DNA from: Zeus faber
Lineage: Eukaryota; Chordata; Actinopteri; Zeiformes; Zeidae
Assembly: GCA_960531495.1 (NCBI GenBank)
Contig: OY482852.1
Coordinates: 7,276,875-7,340,874 of the forward strand
Reading direction: 5' to 3'
Length of the DNA: 64,000 nucleotides
Shown: positions 17,169-30,200 of the stretch, in pieces
Position numbering within the stretch: position 1 is the first letter of the stretch
Layout of the letters: each line of letters opens with the position of its first letter
Position numbers and translations under genes: made by a program
The notes under the pieces: generated by a model
Database searches by the model: none
Told to the model about the DNA's origin: nothing
What the model saw: only the letters and a program-made list of their open reading frames with translations

Positions 17169-18765
17169 CTGAGCTGCTAAGAGATGTTTTTCATCTACAA
17201 TCAAAGTTTGGCCCTCGGGTTTCCATCGTTGTTCGTCACCTGCACTTGCTTTGATTACAACAAGATAAGGGTGAAAATCATTTGAGAATATCAGTTAAAA
17301 ATAATGATAATCCATGAAAACATTGTTTCATTTCAATTTTTCCGAGATAAACATAATTCATGCCATCCAAGTCTTTATTGTCGCGTATTCTAACTTTCAC
17401 AAAAATCACATAAAAAATGAATGACACTTCCATTGTTAAATGTGATCTAGCAGATGTTTAAATGCAAACATTAATCCTACATGTTAGATAGATTGAGATA
17501 AAGACAGTATATGTTAAGTAGTTTATTATGTAAATGTTTATTTCTGTCTTGCTTTTAAAACCCTAATAAATGTCCCGGGTCAGTTTGAACCAAAGGTACC
17601 AAAGGGTCCAAAAAGTGAACATAATACAAGGGTTAAGCATTGTGAAGTGCTCAATATCAGGATATCGCTAAAGAACTGAATATATGAGTAGAACATACTT
17701 TAAATCCTTATTAGTTTAGCTTTCCTTTAGACTCTGTGTACTCATTAGTTTATCAAATGCTTTTGTACACAAATTCCAGGTGGACTACACAGTCCCCACC
17801 ACCATCGTCGATGAGATGAGCTACATGTTGTAAGTATTGAACATTCAAAATTGTAAGAATTACTACTTTGCCTTGAGAATAGTATTAATGTCTAATTCAT
17901 CTTTTTTTTTTTTTTTTCCTTCCAGTGACTACTGCACCATGGAGTCCATTAAAGTGCACAACATTGTGGTCATGACGCAGTAAGTATGTTTTTTTTCATG
18001 TTTTTCCTGAAAAGTTTCGGGGTCATGCAGCGCTGCACATCCATTCACTTACTTCTGAGGCTCTTAAGGTCTTGAGGTCGTGTAAACAGTCATTATGATG
18101 ACTACGTGCTTATATTTGACCTACTGTTTAATTTGGTTTATTTAGGTCAATGTTGTTATGTCTACTGGGGAACCAAGAACCGTGATTACATCTGAGCCAA
18201 ATAACAAATACGCATTGAATTTTTATTTTCTTAGGTATACTATTAATGAAAGTAGAGTAAGATGTTTTATACACGTTACCAGCATGGATGCATAGCAACA
18301 TTTGTTCTAAATCAAAACAAAGCGCTATGCGGGCTGCTCTGTTTTCTATCATTTCACATTTCTTAATCTTACCCCATTGTAGTGCTAGACCCTACTTCCA
18401 GACCATAATCTAGCTGGGTTAGACACAGAAGAGCTTGAGTCAGCCGTCAAATAGAATTTTGAGTCATGAATGTTGCACACCTTTTAACAGCAGCGGGACG
18501 GTTTCCCGTGCTGGAGGAGGTGAAGCAGCGGGGTGAGGGTGTGCAGAGATATGACTGCAGTGAGACGGGTGGTGGGGAGGGGGGGGGAGGGGGGGGCGCG
18601 CCTGCGTTCAAGCGCCCTGGTGACCGTACGGGCCCGCTCCTCAGGGTCACCGTGACGACGACGTACTTCGGCCACACCGAGCAGGTTTCCCAGGAGATGT
18701 ACCAGTACGTGGACTGCGGGGGGAACACCACGTCCCTGCACGGCCACGTCCAGGTCTACCAGTGA
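14419..18765 (+). CDS. tmem106b: transmembrane protein 106B
   Basis: A type II single-pass membrane protein of late endosomes and lysosomes that affects lysosome size, acidification and transport. Coding exons are 14419-14617, 15312-15375, 15920-16079, 16443-16583, 17780-17829, 17926-17979 and 18645-18765. All have GT-AG borders and compatible phases, giving 262 aa (human about 274). The cytosolic part holds a [13 protein letters not shown] motif (Cys55, Cys58). The transmembrane helix is about residues 90-111 and is followed by [10 protein letters not shown] and a beta-rich luminal domain. Sequons are at N139, N145, N158, N177 and N250, and the luminal cysteine pair is C208/C247. All of these align with the human landmarks at an offset of about six. 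The closest relatives are TMEM106A and TMEM106C, but the N-terminus MGKS and the luminal sequence fit 106B best. The start has a good context (CTCACCATGG) just after a splice acceptor. Confidence 0.96.
15568..15840 (+). repeat. dispersed repeat family X, copy A (intron 2 of tmem106b)
   Basis: Shares GTTGCCCAGTTGCC near its left end and AACTTGGCAACCACTT near its right end with copy B (about 33600-33832). It also shares AAAAATGGTGAAACAA and AATATGGATTATAA with copy C (about 50395-50575, inverted). The three copies are diverged and no coding frame is visible. Confidence 0.65.
16132..16320 (+). mobile_element. tRNA-derived SINE, copy 1
   Basis: Starts GGGGCAGTGGCTCAGGAGGT, resembling an RNA polymerase III A box. 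The B-box-like GGTTCGGTCCCC follows about 55 bases later. An unrelated body and an A-rich tail (AAATAAATAAAAAAAA) complete it. It lies in intron 3 of tmem106b. A second copy is at 19724-19860. Confidence 0.8.
16768..16841. repeat. (CA)n microsatellite
   Basis: A CA run with a GC interruption near 16783-16797, in intron 4 of tmem106b. A pure C tract of about 28 bases lies at 17140-17167 in the same intron. Confidence 0.95.
17168..17770 (+). other. rest of tmem106b intron 4
   Basis: AT-rich intronic sequence with no visible element. It ends in the acceptor ATTCCAG before 17780. Confidence 0.5.
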
Positions 18766-19485
18766 GGCGGCCGCGCCTCCGTGACCCAGATTGTCCGAGA
18801 CGGCTCCGCCTGCGGACGGAGCCATTGAAGAGCCTCCCCTGCGGGGCCGCGGAGGAGAGCGGGGTGAAAGATTGTTGTCGTGTTTAAAAAAAAAAAAAAA
18901 AAAAAAGATATTCTCTTAAACATAGAGTTAGCGGGATTTTCTTTTTTTTCTTATATATATATTGTATGTGATGCACTTTAGCTCGCTTAAGGAACTATCA
19001 CCCTCAAGTGCTCAGAACGTTTCAGATTTTAATGTACCAGGTATGAGGAGGAAAAAACAAAACAAACACCACTAACCATCACAGCGCACTTTTCGAAACA
19101 TGGTTTATTTTTAATCACAAATGCAAGACGTTCTATTTTTCTCGATTAACCCATTTGACCGTGACTCCAACACTTTAAACCACTTCCTGATAAAACCCGT
19201 TCCACTCCTACCTACACCAGTCTTTCGAGCAACCGTTTGATTGTGGTTTTTGTTTGTTTTTGTTTATTTTCGTATTTCCTCTCGAGTGCTTCCCCCTTTA
19301 GCACTTAGCGCCTGAGAAAATGTTCTTATCTGAAGTTTGCATATCGGTGGAAAGGCTAATGAGAATACTGTGGATCCTGGAATGGCACGAACAAACACAC
19401 TCTTATTTGTGGGTAGTTGAGAATTTCCATTCTGTTGTTTAAGGGGGAAAGCTATTTAACAAAGGGACTATGCTTGGTTTTTATC

Positions 19486-19626
<141 letters not shown>

Positions 19627-19629
19627 CTA

Positions 19630-19635
19630 AATAAA
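19630..19635 (+). terminator. tmem106b: polyadenylation signal, tmem106b
   Basis: A canonical AATAAA 865 bases after the stop codon. It is the first such hexamer seen on this strand downstream of the gene. Confidence 0.55.
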
Positions 19636-19723
19636 AAATATTGATCACTCCTGCACATTCATATTTTATCCCTTTTTTTTTTTATTTTATTTTATTTTTT
19701 TAAACGACATACACAGTACTGTA

Positions 19724-19860
19724 GGGGCAGCAGCTCGGGAGGTGGAGCGGGTCGTCTAGTAACCTGAAGGTTGTTTGTTCGATCCCCCGGCTCCTCCTGA
19801 TATTCTTGAGCAGGACACTTAACGGCGTCTGCTAAATGTTGATGTAGGGGAAAAATGCAT
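19724..19860 (+). mobile_element. tRNA-derived SINE, copy 2
   Basis: The head GGGGCAGCAGCTCGGGAGGT and the B-box-like TTGTTCGATCCCC match copy 1 at 16132. The body continues with CTCCTCCTGATAT and ends without a clear A-tail. Confidence 0.75.
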
Positions 19861-21087
19861 TTTGTTTGATTTCCGCTCACTACCAATTTAAATTGTTTTA
19901 AATATTTTGCCAGCAGCTTGCAGTTTGTGTGGAAGGATTTGTCCTGGTGACTTGCTTCATGCAGAAATGCCTTCACCGTGCTGTACGCAGACGTGGTACC
20001 ATTTGTCAAGACCAAACTGGTTTTGTCATTTGAATACGGTGTCCGCGTTGCACCACTGGAGTATGACACTGGTGTTTTCCAAAGTGCCGTTTGTGTCGGG
20101 CGTCCATGAGGATCAGCTCTAATCCTGTGAAACCCCGCACTGCATATTTGACATCCGACATCCAAACCCCTTTGTTCAAACATGAAGTGTAGATGTACAG
20201 AATGTTTTTTCCCCCCATCACTGCCAAACACCTCCACTGTGGTGTGTGTTTCATGCCTGACCCGTCAGATAATAAAATGTATTTTTTTCCCCGAGTGTTT
20301 TTCCTGCGGTCTGTTTTGTCTATTTCCCTTGCACATTGAGCTTTGTATGAATTTTGTCAAACACTGGGGGGCGCTGAGAAATTAAGGAAGAAAACGGAAA
20401 AACCTTGAGAATACAGTTGAGTGTTGAAAATAAAGCAAACATGGCCTCGGTAGATTTGTTGCATGTATAATATGTAGTTGTTGTTGCGACAGTTTACGAT
20501 TGTTCCGGTTGAATCATGTCCCCGTTCCACTGGCCCTCACAAGGAGCGTTCCTCACTGGGACGGCTGCCGTCGATGTGCCTTGCTCAAGGGCATCTTGAT
20601 GGTAATGGGTGAGTAAGGAGTGTGGATTACAGAATGTTTTCATCATAGGCACCTCTACATTGCTGTGGACTGTTTTCCTGAGCGTAAGCTCTTCAACTGG
20701 TGTTAGGGCCACAAGTAAAGATTTTGTCTTGAATCTTGAAGCCAATAACACATCAAAGACGCCAAAGTGAGTTAGAAGTAAAAGGAAGAAGTTTTATTTC
20801 AAGCAAAATGACCATTTTAAAAAGGAAAAGCATTCTGGAAGAGTTGGGTCTGGCTGGGCCAACCATGCGTTGGGCTGTCCTAGCAGGTGCCCGTCGCTAA
20901 ACTACTAAAAAAAAAAAGGTGAAAATAAATCAATAAACAAACAAACAAAGCCATGTAAACTGCACCACCAGACCTCCGTCCTCAGAGTGAGCAAAGCCAA
21001 AGCAAAGGGTGGTGCTGCTGGTCAGGCTCACCAGCTCCGCTTCCACACAGATCCTCATAAAGTGTGTCTGTTCGCCCACCGCCTATC
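19861..21087. other. intergenic, no gene seen
   Basis: Alternative tmem106b polyadenylation hexamers lie at 20271 and 20429. No coding, RNA or transposon signal could be supported otherwise. Confidence 0.5.
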
Positions 21088-21326
21088 TACCTGTCTGTCC
21101 ATCTATATATCTATCTATCTATCTATCTGTCTGTGTCGGTCTATATACTGTCTGTCTGTCTGTCATCTATCTACCTGTCAGTTTGTCCAGCTATCCATCT
21201 ATCTATGTCTGTCTGTCTGTGTCTGTCTGTCTGTATCTATCCATCTATCTATATACGTGTGTCCATCCATCCATTTATCTACCTACCTGTCCGTCCATCC
21301 ATCGATATATCTGTCTGTCTGTCTAA
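21088..21326. repeat. compound tetranucleotide repeat (TCTA/CTGT/CATC)n
   Basis: About 240 bases of mixed CTAT, CTGT and CCAT tetranucleotides. Ser-Ile-Tyr-Leu-rich frames across it are repeat artefacts. Confidence 0.93.
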
Positions 21327-24030
21327 AGTAGCAGGGCAATCAACATCTGATTGTGACACCTGGGAGAGAGGAGTGGTGGGTTGAGCAGAGGAGGTGGAGC
21401 GGCTACAGTACCACTGGGCAGTGGGCAAATGAAATAACTCTTAAATAAATATGTGGTGTGAATTATATATTCAGTATTTATCATTTATTTATATAGTATT
21501 ATTGTGATAGAGCGATACAAGACCTGATCACCCTGTCTGTGCTTATTTTGCTGTCATGACCGACAGTTGGAGCCGCTTGTTGCCGAACTGTCTTGTACAG
21601 TGAGTTGAACAACGGCTTTATGGGATGTAGGGTAAGTGTGGTGGCATTCAACAACAAAAACAACAAAATAATAATAATCACGGAAGTTGTCGCTCTGTTA
21701 TCAGGTGAGGGCTGACGGACGGAAACATGAGAGGTCTCCGCTGCGTCGCAGGCCGCTCACATCTGTTTGAGTCGTTAAAACCCTGAGGGTTTGGTTTTTT
21801 TTCCACGTTCGGGCTCTTTTCCGCAGGGAACCGCCTCAAGTGCATCCAAACACCAAGACCCTTCCTCTTTCCCGCCGCGCGTGAGAAACCGACCCCAACC
21901 CGCCGTCGCTCGTCGCCGCCCGCCACTCAGAACCGCCGCCGTAGGAAGACCCGGGAGCGAGGGCTCGGACCCGTGGCTGAGTTCCTCCGTGACTCAGCGT
22001 CTCGGGGCCGGAGCGTCTGGAAAGCCCCGACGACGAGGAGGCGAGTCAGAGAGAGCTGCTCTGCCGGGAGTCAACACTGACGTCTTTAAGCTCTGCCCAT
22101 CGCTCATGACTGTGAAGGATTGGCGTTCCTAGTTGTATTTCAGTATTCAAAATCCTAATGGCATTTAATATAGGTAACCGTGTTTGGGGTTTTTTTGTTG
22201 TCTTTTTTTTTTTTGGACAAATTAGATTTGAACTTAGACACTGTCACTCAGAGCAGATGCGTTCCCCCAATAGACATTCTCTATACCTTATTTGTTCCCT
22301 TTGACGACTTTCTCAAGTTGTCAAAGGAGTAAAAGTGAAAGGACAAAATGTGATAAATGAAATAAATGAACGCATAGAGAAATACATGAAGTCAAATAAA
22401 ACTCAGGCTACAGTATCAGGCTTTGAGCTTTTTGACCTCTGCCACCTGAAATTACTGGTAATATCTAATTCTTGGTGTGGAGGTTTTGACACACTTCCAA
22501 TAAAGTATTGCATATTAATACTGTATACAAGCCTATTGCATTATAAACATATTTTAATGAAAAGCATTAACTATTGTGTGTAATATGTCTCCTTTTTTTT
22601 TTGGAGGTCTTGGTTGTGTTAATGCCATTACAGATGTTACCCCCGCCCCCAGCCCGGACATAGTTTCCTCTCTGGATGTAAGGAAATGGCTTTTCCACAT
22701 GGACTCTCTACAGAAAATCCCTTTTGTTGCTGAAAATTTTGACATTTTGCTCCGCTGACGGCAAAAAACTGTAATTTAAGCGTTTCATGGGAGATATATA
22801 TCTCGGTCCGCTCTTTGCGAATAGAATTGTGATTTGGAGCGAGGCCCCCTCCCTTCGCACAAACGCTTGAGAGTGTGATGACTTGTTTCCAGGCAAACAA
22901 ACCTGTGTGTGACTTATGTAGAATGACAAAGCCGGTTACTGTGGTCCACGGGTTGTTGCTTTACTATGTTGACCTTATCATTGCAAGTTACTCATTAATC
23001 CACTGAGTGTTTTGTGAGTCATTTATCATTTGTATTTACATTTATCAAATGAAACAATGTCATTTTATTCAGAGGTGGAGACTGCCTGTCGATTCGGAGG
23101 GTGTCTGAGAAGTCCCAGAGCTCAGTGGCACACGTCCAGGGGACAAATTTTGCATCCCTCTCATGCAACCCCTATTTTTTATTTTTTTTTCCTTCTTCTG
23201 CAATGATCCCAATCGAAAAACAAGATGAAGCCCTGACTGAGGACAGGGAATGGAGGGAAGACGGTGCGTCCGTCAAACCAAGACAGCACCCTGCAGGGTC
23301 AACACAGGCTCCGGATTTCCAAAGCACGTCCTTCCCTCTGCGTTCCCTGCATGTTGTAGGGCGTCTGTGGGTGTAGTTTGATGGGAAACACTAGACAGTG
23401 TAGTCTGAGAGCCACTGCACCCCACCCCCCACCCCATCCCATCCACCACAGTAAAGTTAGTTTTATATTGGGGGTCGGCTGTTCAGCTTGATGTACATGC
23501 TTAGAAATAACTTATTTATTTTTTTATTTTTTTAATTGAATGAAAAAACTTTTTTAATCTTGCAAGATTTCAGTGCGGGGTGGAGAGGCTTTCGAAACCA
23601 ATGTGTAATCATCACAAATGCGAATCAACAAAGTAAAAAATGTTAGTTGACAGCAGTGGGGATGTCGACAAACATAACAAAATGCATTTTGGACGTGTTG
23701 TACAGATTGATGAAGCTGGCTGCACACCATCCCTAACTTAATACACAAAACAGTTATTCAGAATATTATTATGATTGGTGTCACTGCACAGGGAATCAAC
23801 ACTGATGGGGGGAAACTGTGTGTGTGTGCGTGTGTGCGTGTGTGCGTGCGTGCGTGTGTGTGTGTGTGTGTGTGTGTGGAGTTGGGCCTAATCTTCACCT
23901 GAAAGTTACACCACATGCACAGATGTCTGTAACTTGGTGGCAAAACTGCATCAGAACAAGGACATAAAGATGTTAATGACATTTCCTTGTTAAATTTACA
24001 CTTTTCTCACCACTGCCGCCCCCCCTACCC
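21327..24030. other. intergenic between tmem106b and the five-EGF gene
   Basis: A GC-rich, CpG-containing block covers about 21800-22080. A GT/GC microsatellite lies at 23818-23878. I saw no supportable gene, RNA or complete transposon. Confidence 0.5.
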
Positions 24031-24245
24031 CGCCTCCAACCCCCAATAGGAAACTAACTTTGCAGCGCCCCCCGCCACCCACCCACACACCCACCCACTC
24101 ACCCCAAACCTCTCGGTCGCATCCCCCCTCGTTGCTGCCCTCTCCGCCCGGTGAGAAGCTGCGGAAAGGTCCTCGGACGACCCGCGCTTTTCCGTCCATC
24201 TCTGCAGACCTTCCCGCTGTGTTTCCCGGACCCGGCCGAGGAGCC
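24031..24245 (+). promoter_or_regulatory. CpG- and C-rich leader of the five-EGF gene
   Basis: A C-rich stretch (24056-24110) passes into GC-rich sequence rich in CpG directly before the ATG at 24246. No TATA box is evident. This is likely the promoter and 5'UTR of the gene that follows. Confidence 0.45.
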
Positions 24246-27200
24246 ATGCAGAAGCCCCCGGTTGTCCCGGCCCCCCCGGCCCTGCTGCTGCTGCTGCCGC
24301 TGCTGCTGCTGCTGGCCCTGGCCGCCCCGGCGCCGGGCGCGGCGGCGCGCTCGGACGCGCCGCGGGGCGTCGCGGTGCCGTTCGTGTTCGACCCGGCGGC
24401 GAGATGCGACCCGCCCTGCAGACACGCGGGCATCTGCATCCGAAACAACTCCTGCTTCTGCTCCAGGGGCTACGAGGGAGAGAGCTGCCAGTATGGTGAC
24501 GATGCTTTTACACTACTACTACAGTACTACTACAGTACTACTACAGTAATACTACGAGGGAGAGAGCTGCCAGTATGGTGACGATGCTTTTACACTACTA
24601 CTACAGTACTACTACAGTACTACTACAGTAATACTACAGTAATACTACGAGGGAGAGAGCTGCCAGTATGGTGACGATGCTTTTACACTACTACTACAGT
24701 ACTACTACAGTACTACTACAGTACTACTACAGTAATACTACAGTAATACTACGAGGGAGAGAGCTGCCAGTATGGTGACGATGCTTTTACACTACTACTA
24801 CAGTACTACTACAGTACTACTACAGTAATACTACGAGGGAGAGAGCTGCCAGTATGGTGACGATGCTTTTACACTACTACTACAGTACTACTACAGTACT
24901 ACTACAGTAATACTACAGTAATACTACGAGGGAGAGAGCTGCCAGTATGGTGACGATGCTTTTACACTACTACTACAGTACTACTACAGTACTACTACAG
25001 TACTACTACAGTAATACTACAGTAATACTACGAGGGAGAGAGCTGCCAGTATGGTGACGATGCTTTTACACTACTACTACAGTACTACTACAGTACTACT
25101 ACAGTAATACTACGAGGGAGAGAGCTGCCAGTATGGTGACGATGCTTTTACACTACTACTACAGTACTACTACAGTACTACTACAGTAATACTACAGTAA
25201 TACTACGAGGGAGAGAGCTGCCAGTATGGTGACGATGCTTTTACACTACTACTACAGTACTACTACAGTACTACTACAGTACTACTACAGTAATACTACA
25301 GTAATACTACGAGGGAGAGAGCTGCCAGTATGGTGACGATGCTTTTACACTACTACTACAGTACTACTACAGTACTACTACAGTAATACTACGAGGGAGA
25401 GAGCTGCCAGTATGGTGACGATGCTTTTACACTACTACTACAGTACTACTACAGTACTACTACAGTACTACTACAGTAATACTACGAGGGAGAGAGCTGC
25501 CAGTATGGTGACGATGCTTTTACACTACTACTACAGTACTACTACAGGAATACTACAGTAATACTACGAGGGAGAGAGCTGCCAGTATGGTGACGATGCT
25601 TTTACACTACTACTACAGTACTACTACAGTAATACTACAGTAATACTACGAGGGAGAGAGCTGCCAGTATGGTGACGATGCTTTTACACTACTACTACAG
25701 TACTACTACAGTACTACTACAGTAATACTACAGTAATACTACGAGGGAGAGAGCTGCCAGTATGGTGACGATGCTTTTACACTACTACTACAGTACTACT
25801 ACAGTACTACTACAGTAATACTACGAGGGAGAGAGCTGCCAGTATGGTGACGATGCTTTTACACTACTACTACAGTACTACTACAGTACTACTACAGGAA
25901 TACTACAGTAATACTACGAGGGAGAGAGCTGCCAGTATGGTGACGATGCTTTTACACTACTACTACAGTACTACTACAATACTACTACAGTAATACTACG
26001 AGGGAGAGAGCTGCCAGTATGGTGACGATGCTTTTACACTACTACTACAGTACTACTACAGTACTACTACAGTAATACTACGAGGGAGAGAGCTGCCAGT
26101 ATGGTGACGATGCCTTTACACTACTACTACAGTACTACTACATCACTACTACAGTAATACTACAGTAATACTACGAGGGAGAGAGCTGCCAGTATGGTGA
26201 CGATGCCTTTACACTACTACTACAGTACTACTACAGTACTACTACAGGAATACTACAGTAATACTACGAGGGAGAGAGCTGCCAGTATGGTGACGATGCT
26301 TTTACACTACTACTACAGTACTACTACAGTACTACTACAGTAATACTACGAGGGAGAGAGCTGCCAGTATGGTGACGATGCCTTTACACTACTACTACAG
26401 TACTACTACAGTAATACTACAGTAATACTACAGTAATACTACGAGGGAGAGAGCTGCCAGTATGGTGACGATGCCTTTACACTACTACTACAGTACTACT
26501 ACAGTAATACTACAGTAATACTACAGTAATACTACGAGGGAGGGAGCTGCCAGTATGGTGACGATGCCTTTACACTACTACTACAGTACTACTACAGTAC
26601 CACTACAGTACAACTAGAGTAATACTACGAGGGAGAGAGCTGCCAGTATGGTGACGATGCCTTTACAGTACTTCTACAGTACTACTACAGTAATACTACA
26701 GTAATACTACAGTAATACTACGAGGGAGAGAGCTGCCAGTATGGTGACGATGCCTTTACACTACTACTACAGTACTACTACAGTAATAGTACGAGGGAGA
26801 GAGCTGCCAGTATGGTGACAATGCCTTTACACTACTACTACAGTACTACTACATCACTACTATAGTAATACTACGAGGGAGAGAGTTGCCAGTATGGTGA
26901 CGATACCTTTACACTACTACTACAGTACTACTTCATCACTACTACAGTAATACTACGCAGGAGAGTGCTGCCAGTATGGTGACGATGCTTTATACGACTA
27001 CTACACTACTTCTACAGTAATACTACAATAATATTATGAGGGAGAGAGCTGCCAGTATGGTGATGATACCTTTACACTACTACTACAGTCCTACTACAGT
27101 AATACTACGATGGAGAGAGCTGCCAGTATGGTGATGAGGCACAGCACTACTACAGTACTACTACAGCACTGCTACAGTACTACTTCAGCACTATTAGAGT

Positions 27201-30200
27201 AATACTATGAGGGAGACAGCTGCCAGTATGGTGTTGATGCACAGCACTACTACAGTACTACTACAGCACTACTACAGTAATACTACAAGGGGGGCAGCTG
27301 CCAGTATGGTGATGATGCACAGCCTTTACACTACTACTACAGCACTACTACAGTACTACTACGAGAGAGAGCTGCCAGTATGGTGATGATGCACAGCACT
27401 TCTACAGTACTACTACAGTAATACCACAGTAATACTACGAGGGAGAGAGCTGCTAGTATGGTGATGATGCCTTTACACTGCTTCTACAGTACTACTACAG
27501 TACTACTACAGCACTACTACAGTAATACTACGAGGGAAAGAGCTGCCAGTATGGTGATGATGCACAGCACTACTACAGTACTACTACAGCACTACTACAG
27601 TCACACTACGAGTGAGAGAGCTGCCGGTATGGTGATGATGCACAGCACTATTGCAGTACTATTTCAGTCCTACTACAGAACTACTGCAGTAATACTACGA
27701 GGGGGGGGAGCTGCCAGTATGGTGATGATGCACAGCCTTTACACTACTACTACTACGGTTCTACTACAGTAATACTGCAGTAATTCTACGACAGAGAAAG
27801 CTGCCAATAAGGTGTTAACGCATACATGATCTGTCTGTCTGTCTGCCTGTCTGTCTGTGTTAACAGTGTAGTATCTCACACAGGCTACATGTATCATTGT
27901 TTTCAGTTGTGTAAAAAGTACTGAGACCTTTGACTGAATTTAAGTAACACAACTGTTTTAGAAATGTAGTAAAAATTATAGATATTTGCTTTGAAATGTC
28001 ATGAGTCAATTTTGAAAAATTTTCAAATGGAATATATTTAAATATGGTTTTGTCATCTTATTAACAAAGTTTTGCAAATTTACATTTTGTGTGCTCAACA
28101 CAGCCAACTGCTATCCCAAATGTAAGAATGGAGGACAGTGTCTTCGCCCTGGGAAATGCAGATGCCCCCCTGGATTTGGTGGAAAATACTGTCACAAAGG
28201 TTTGCAAATAGCTTTTTGTAGTACTTCGTTTTCATTTTGTCAATTCATTTTTTTGTTTGTCAATTTCCCGCCCTCAGCTGAGCGCACAACGGGAGTCTAC
28301 CATCCAATTTCAATAAGTTTCATTTTGTTGTCTGAGTGATGCCGGAAGATGATTGAGAACATCCATCGGTTTTATAGAACCTTCCTATAATAAATGCAGA
28401 AACCCGGACGATTTTCAGCTCTTATCGATGTACCTAATTTTACCCCCCCCAAAAAAAAACACATGGTCTTGAAATGTAAAAAAAAAAAAATGCAGCAGTG
28501 GCTGAAAAAAACCCGACAACGATTACATCTTGATTCTCCAAGTCCGATGGTGATATTAATGCATAATGTAAGTCGTTACGTTGATCAGGACTGTTCCGGT
28601 TGATGTGTTTGGAGACGTTCTGCCGGCGTTGTATTGATGCCGTTGTCTTTGTCAGTGACGTGCGACGGTGGATGTTGGAACGGGGGGGAATGCATCGCCG
28701 TCCATGGAGTGGCCAAGTGCATCTGCCCCTCGAGCTGGACGGGCTCCAAATGCCAGGAGGGTACGTTTGCAGCCCTGAATAATGACCCCCCCCCCCGTCA
28801 GGACCATGGGTCAAAACCACCACAGGGGACGTGGGTTTTCTGGTCCCCTCAGCTGTGGCCGCTTGTCAGCGCACGTCTGCTCCCGACATTCCAGCCGCTC
28901 CCGCCCCGCTGTCATCGGGAGCGGCGGCGGCGGCGGCGTCCGTCCAGTAATCGTGAACGGGATTTAAATCGAATGTGCGTGATTTGTGGCTTCCTGACGT
29001 GCCGGGGATGACTGGCCACTGTGTTCCCTTCCCTCCCCAGCGATCTGCCCCCAGGGCTGCAGGAACGGGGGCAGCTGCGTGGCCCCGGGAATCTGCAGCT
29101 GTCCAGAGGGCTGGCTGGGTGGAGCCTGCCACACCGGTGGGTCCTGCCCGTCTGTCCGTCTGTCTGTCTGTCTGTCTGTCTGTCTTGTCATGCCTGGTCT
29201 GCCCGTCTCTCTCTCTATTCTGCCGTGACACACTATGATTTCAAGATTCGTTATTTGTCACATGCAGTCATACAACTACATATATGATATATATATGTAT
29301 ATATATATATATATATATATGTGTGTATGTATGTCTATATATATAATATATACTGTATGTATATATACATACATACATTACATTTCACTGCATATATGTA
29401 TGGAAGTATGTATATGTATGTGACAAATAAAAATCTTGAATGCACACACACACACAACAAAGCAAAAATATTGAGTTATGTAACACACAGTGTGAAATGG
29501 GGAGATAAACACTTGGTCTGGGGGTGTTTTGGGTTTCTGGGTACAGTGCTGTACAGCTGTAATGAGCAACAAGGTGCATTATGTGCAATGATGCATATGT
29601 GACAGTGAACATAAATACAAATCGACTGAAGATTATATATTGTTTTGATGTGGAGCTTCAGCTGCTCCGGGGTCGTTCTCATGTCGACTTCTCGGTGAAG
29701 GAAAAACGGAAATCTTAGCAGAGTCGTACCCGCCAGCGCGCGGGTACGACTCGGGCACGCAAGCTCAGAAGCACAAGCACATGCACTGGCATACAAAGAC
29801 ACACACCTCGGAGTTGACTCAGTTTTGATTACTTCTTACACGCAAACACACACACACACACACACACATACACACGGTTCTTGCGCAGAAAGTACTAAAA
29901 ACAACAAGTAAACCTTGTCCGAGAGCCTTCCTGCAGATGTGAGGTAGAGTGTACGGGCTCTTATTCTACGGGAACAGTGAATCTGAACCTGTTCAGCGAG
30001 CTGAGCTGGTCACAGCTCAGTGCTTTTCCAGATGTGACCCCTGTCAAGAGAGTTTTACGAGCTCCTTTCTCCTTGTGTCCCACCTCGGCCCAACGCTGCG
30101 TCTGCACAATCTGGCTTTACAAGAAAACGATTTCTAGTAAAAACTACGAAAGGATATCCCGTTCTCAACGTTTTTTATGTCAAGGACCCTCAATTTGATG

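Noticed and set aside
24099..24549. Arg- and Gln-rich frames overlapping the EGF gene start
   Set aside because: GC-rich shadows of exon 1; only the frame with a signal peptide and EGF cysteines is plausible.
24473..27806. Tandem array of true EGF coding exons
   Set aside because: Each unit carries only the last few codons of the exon and no cysteine-rich module, so it is not an array of EGF domains.
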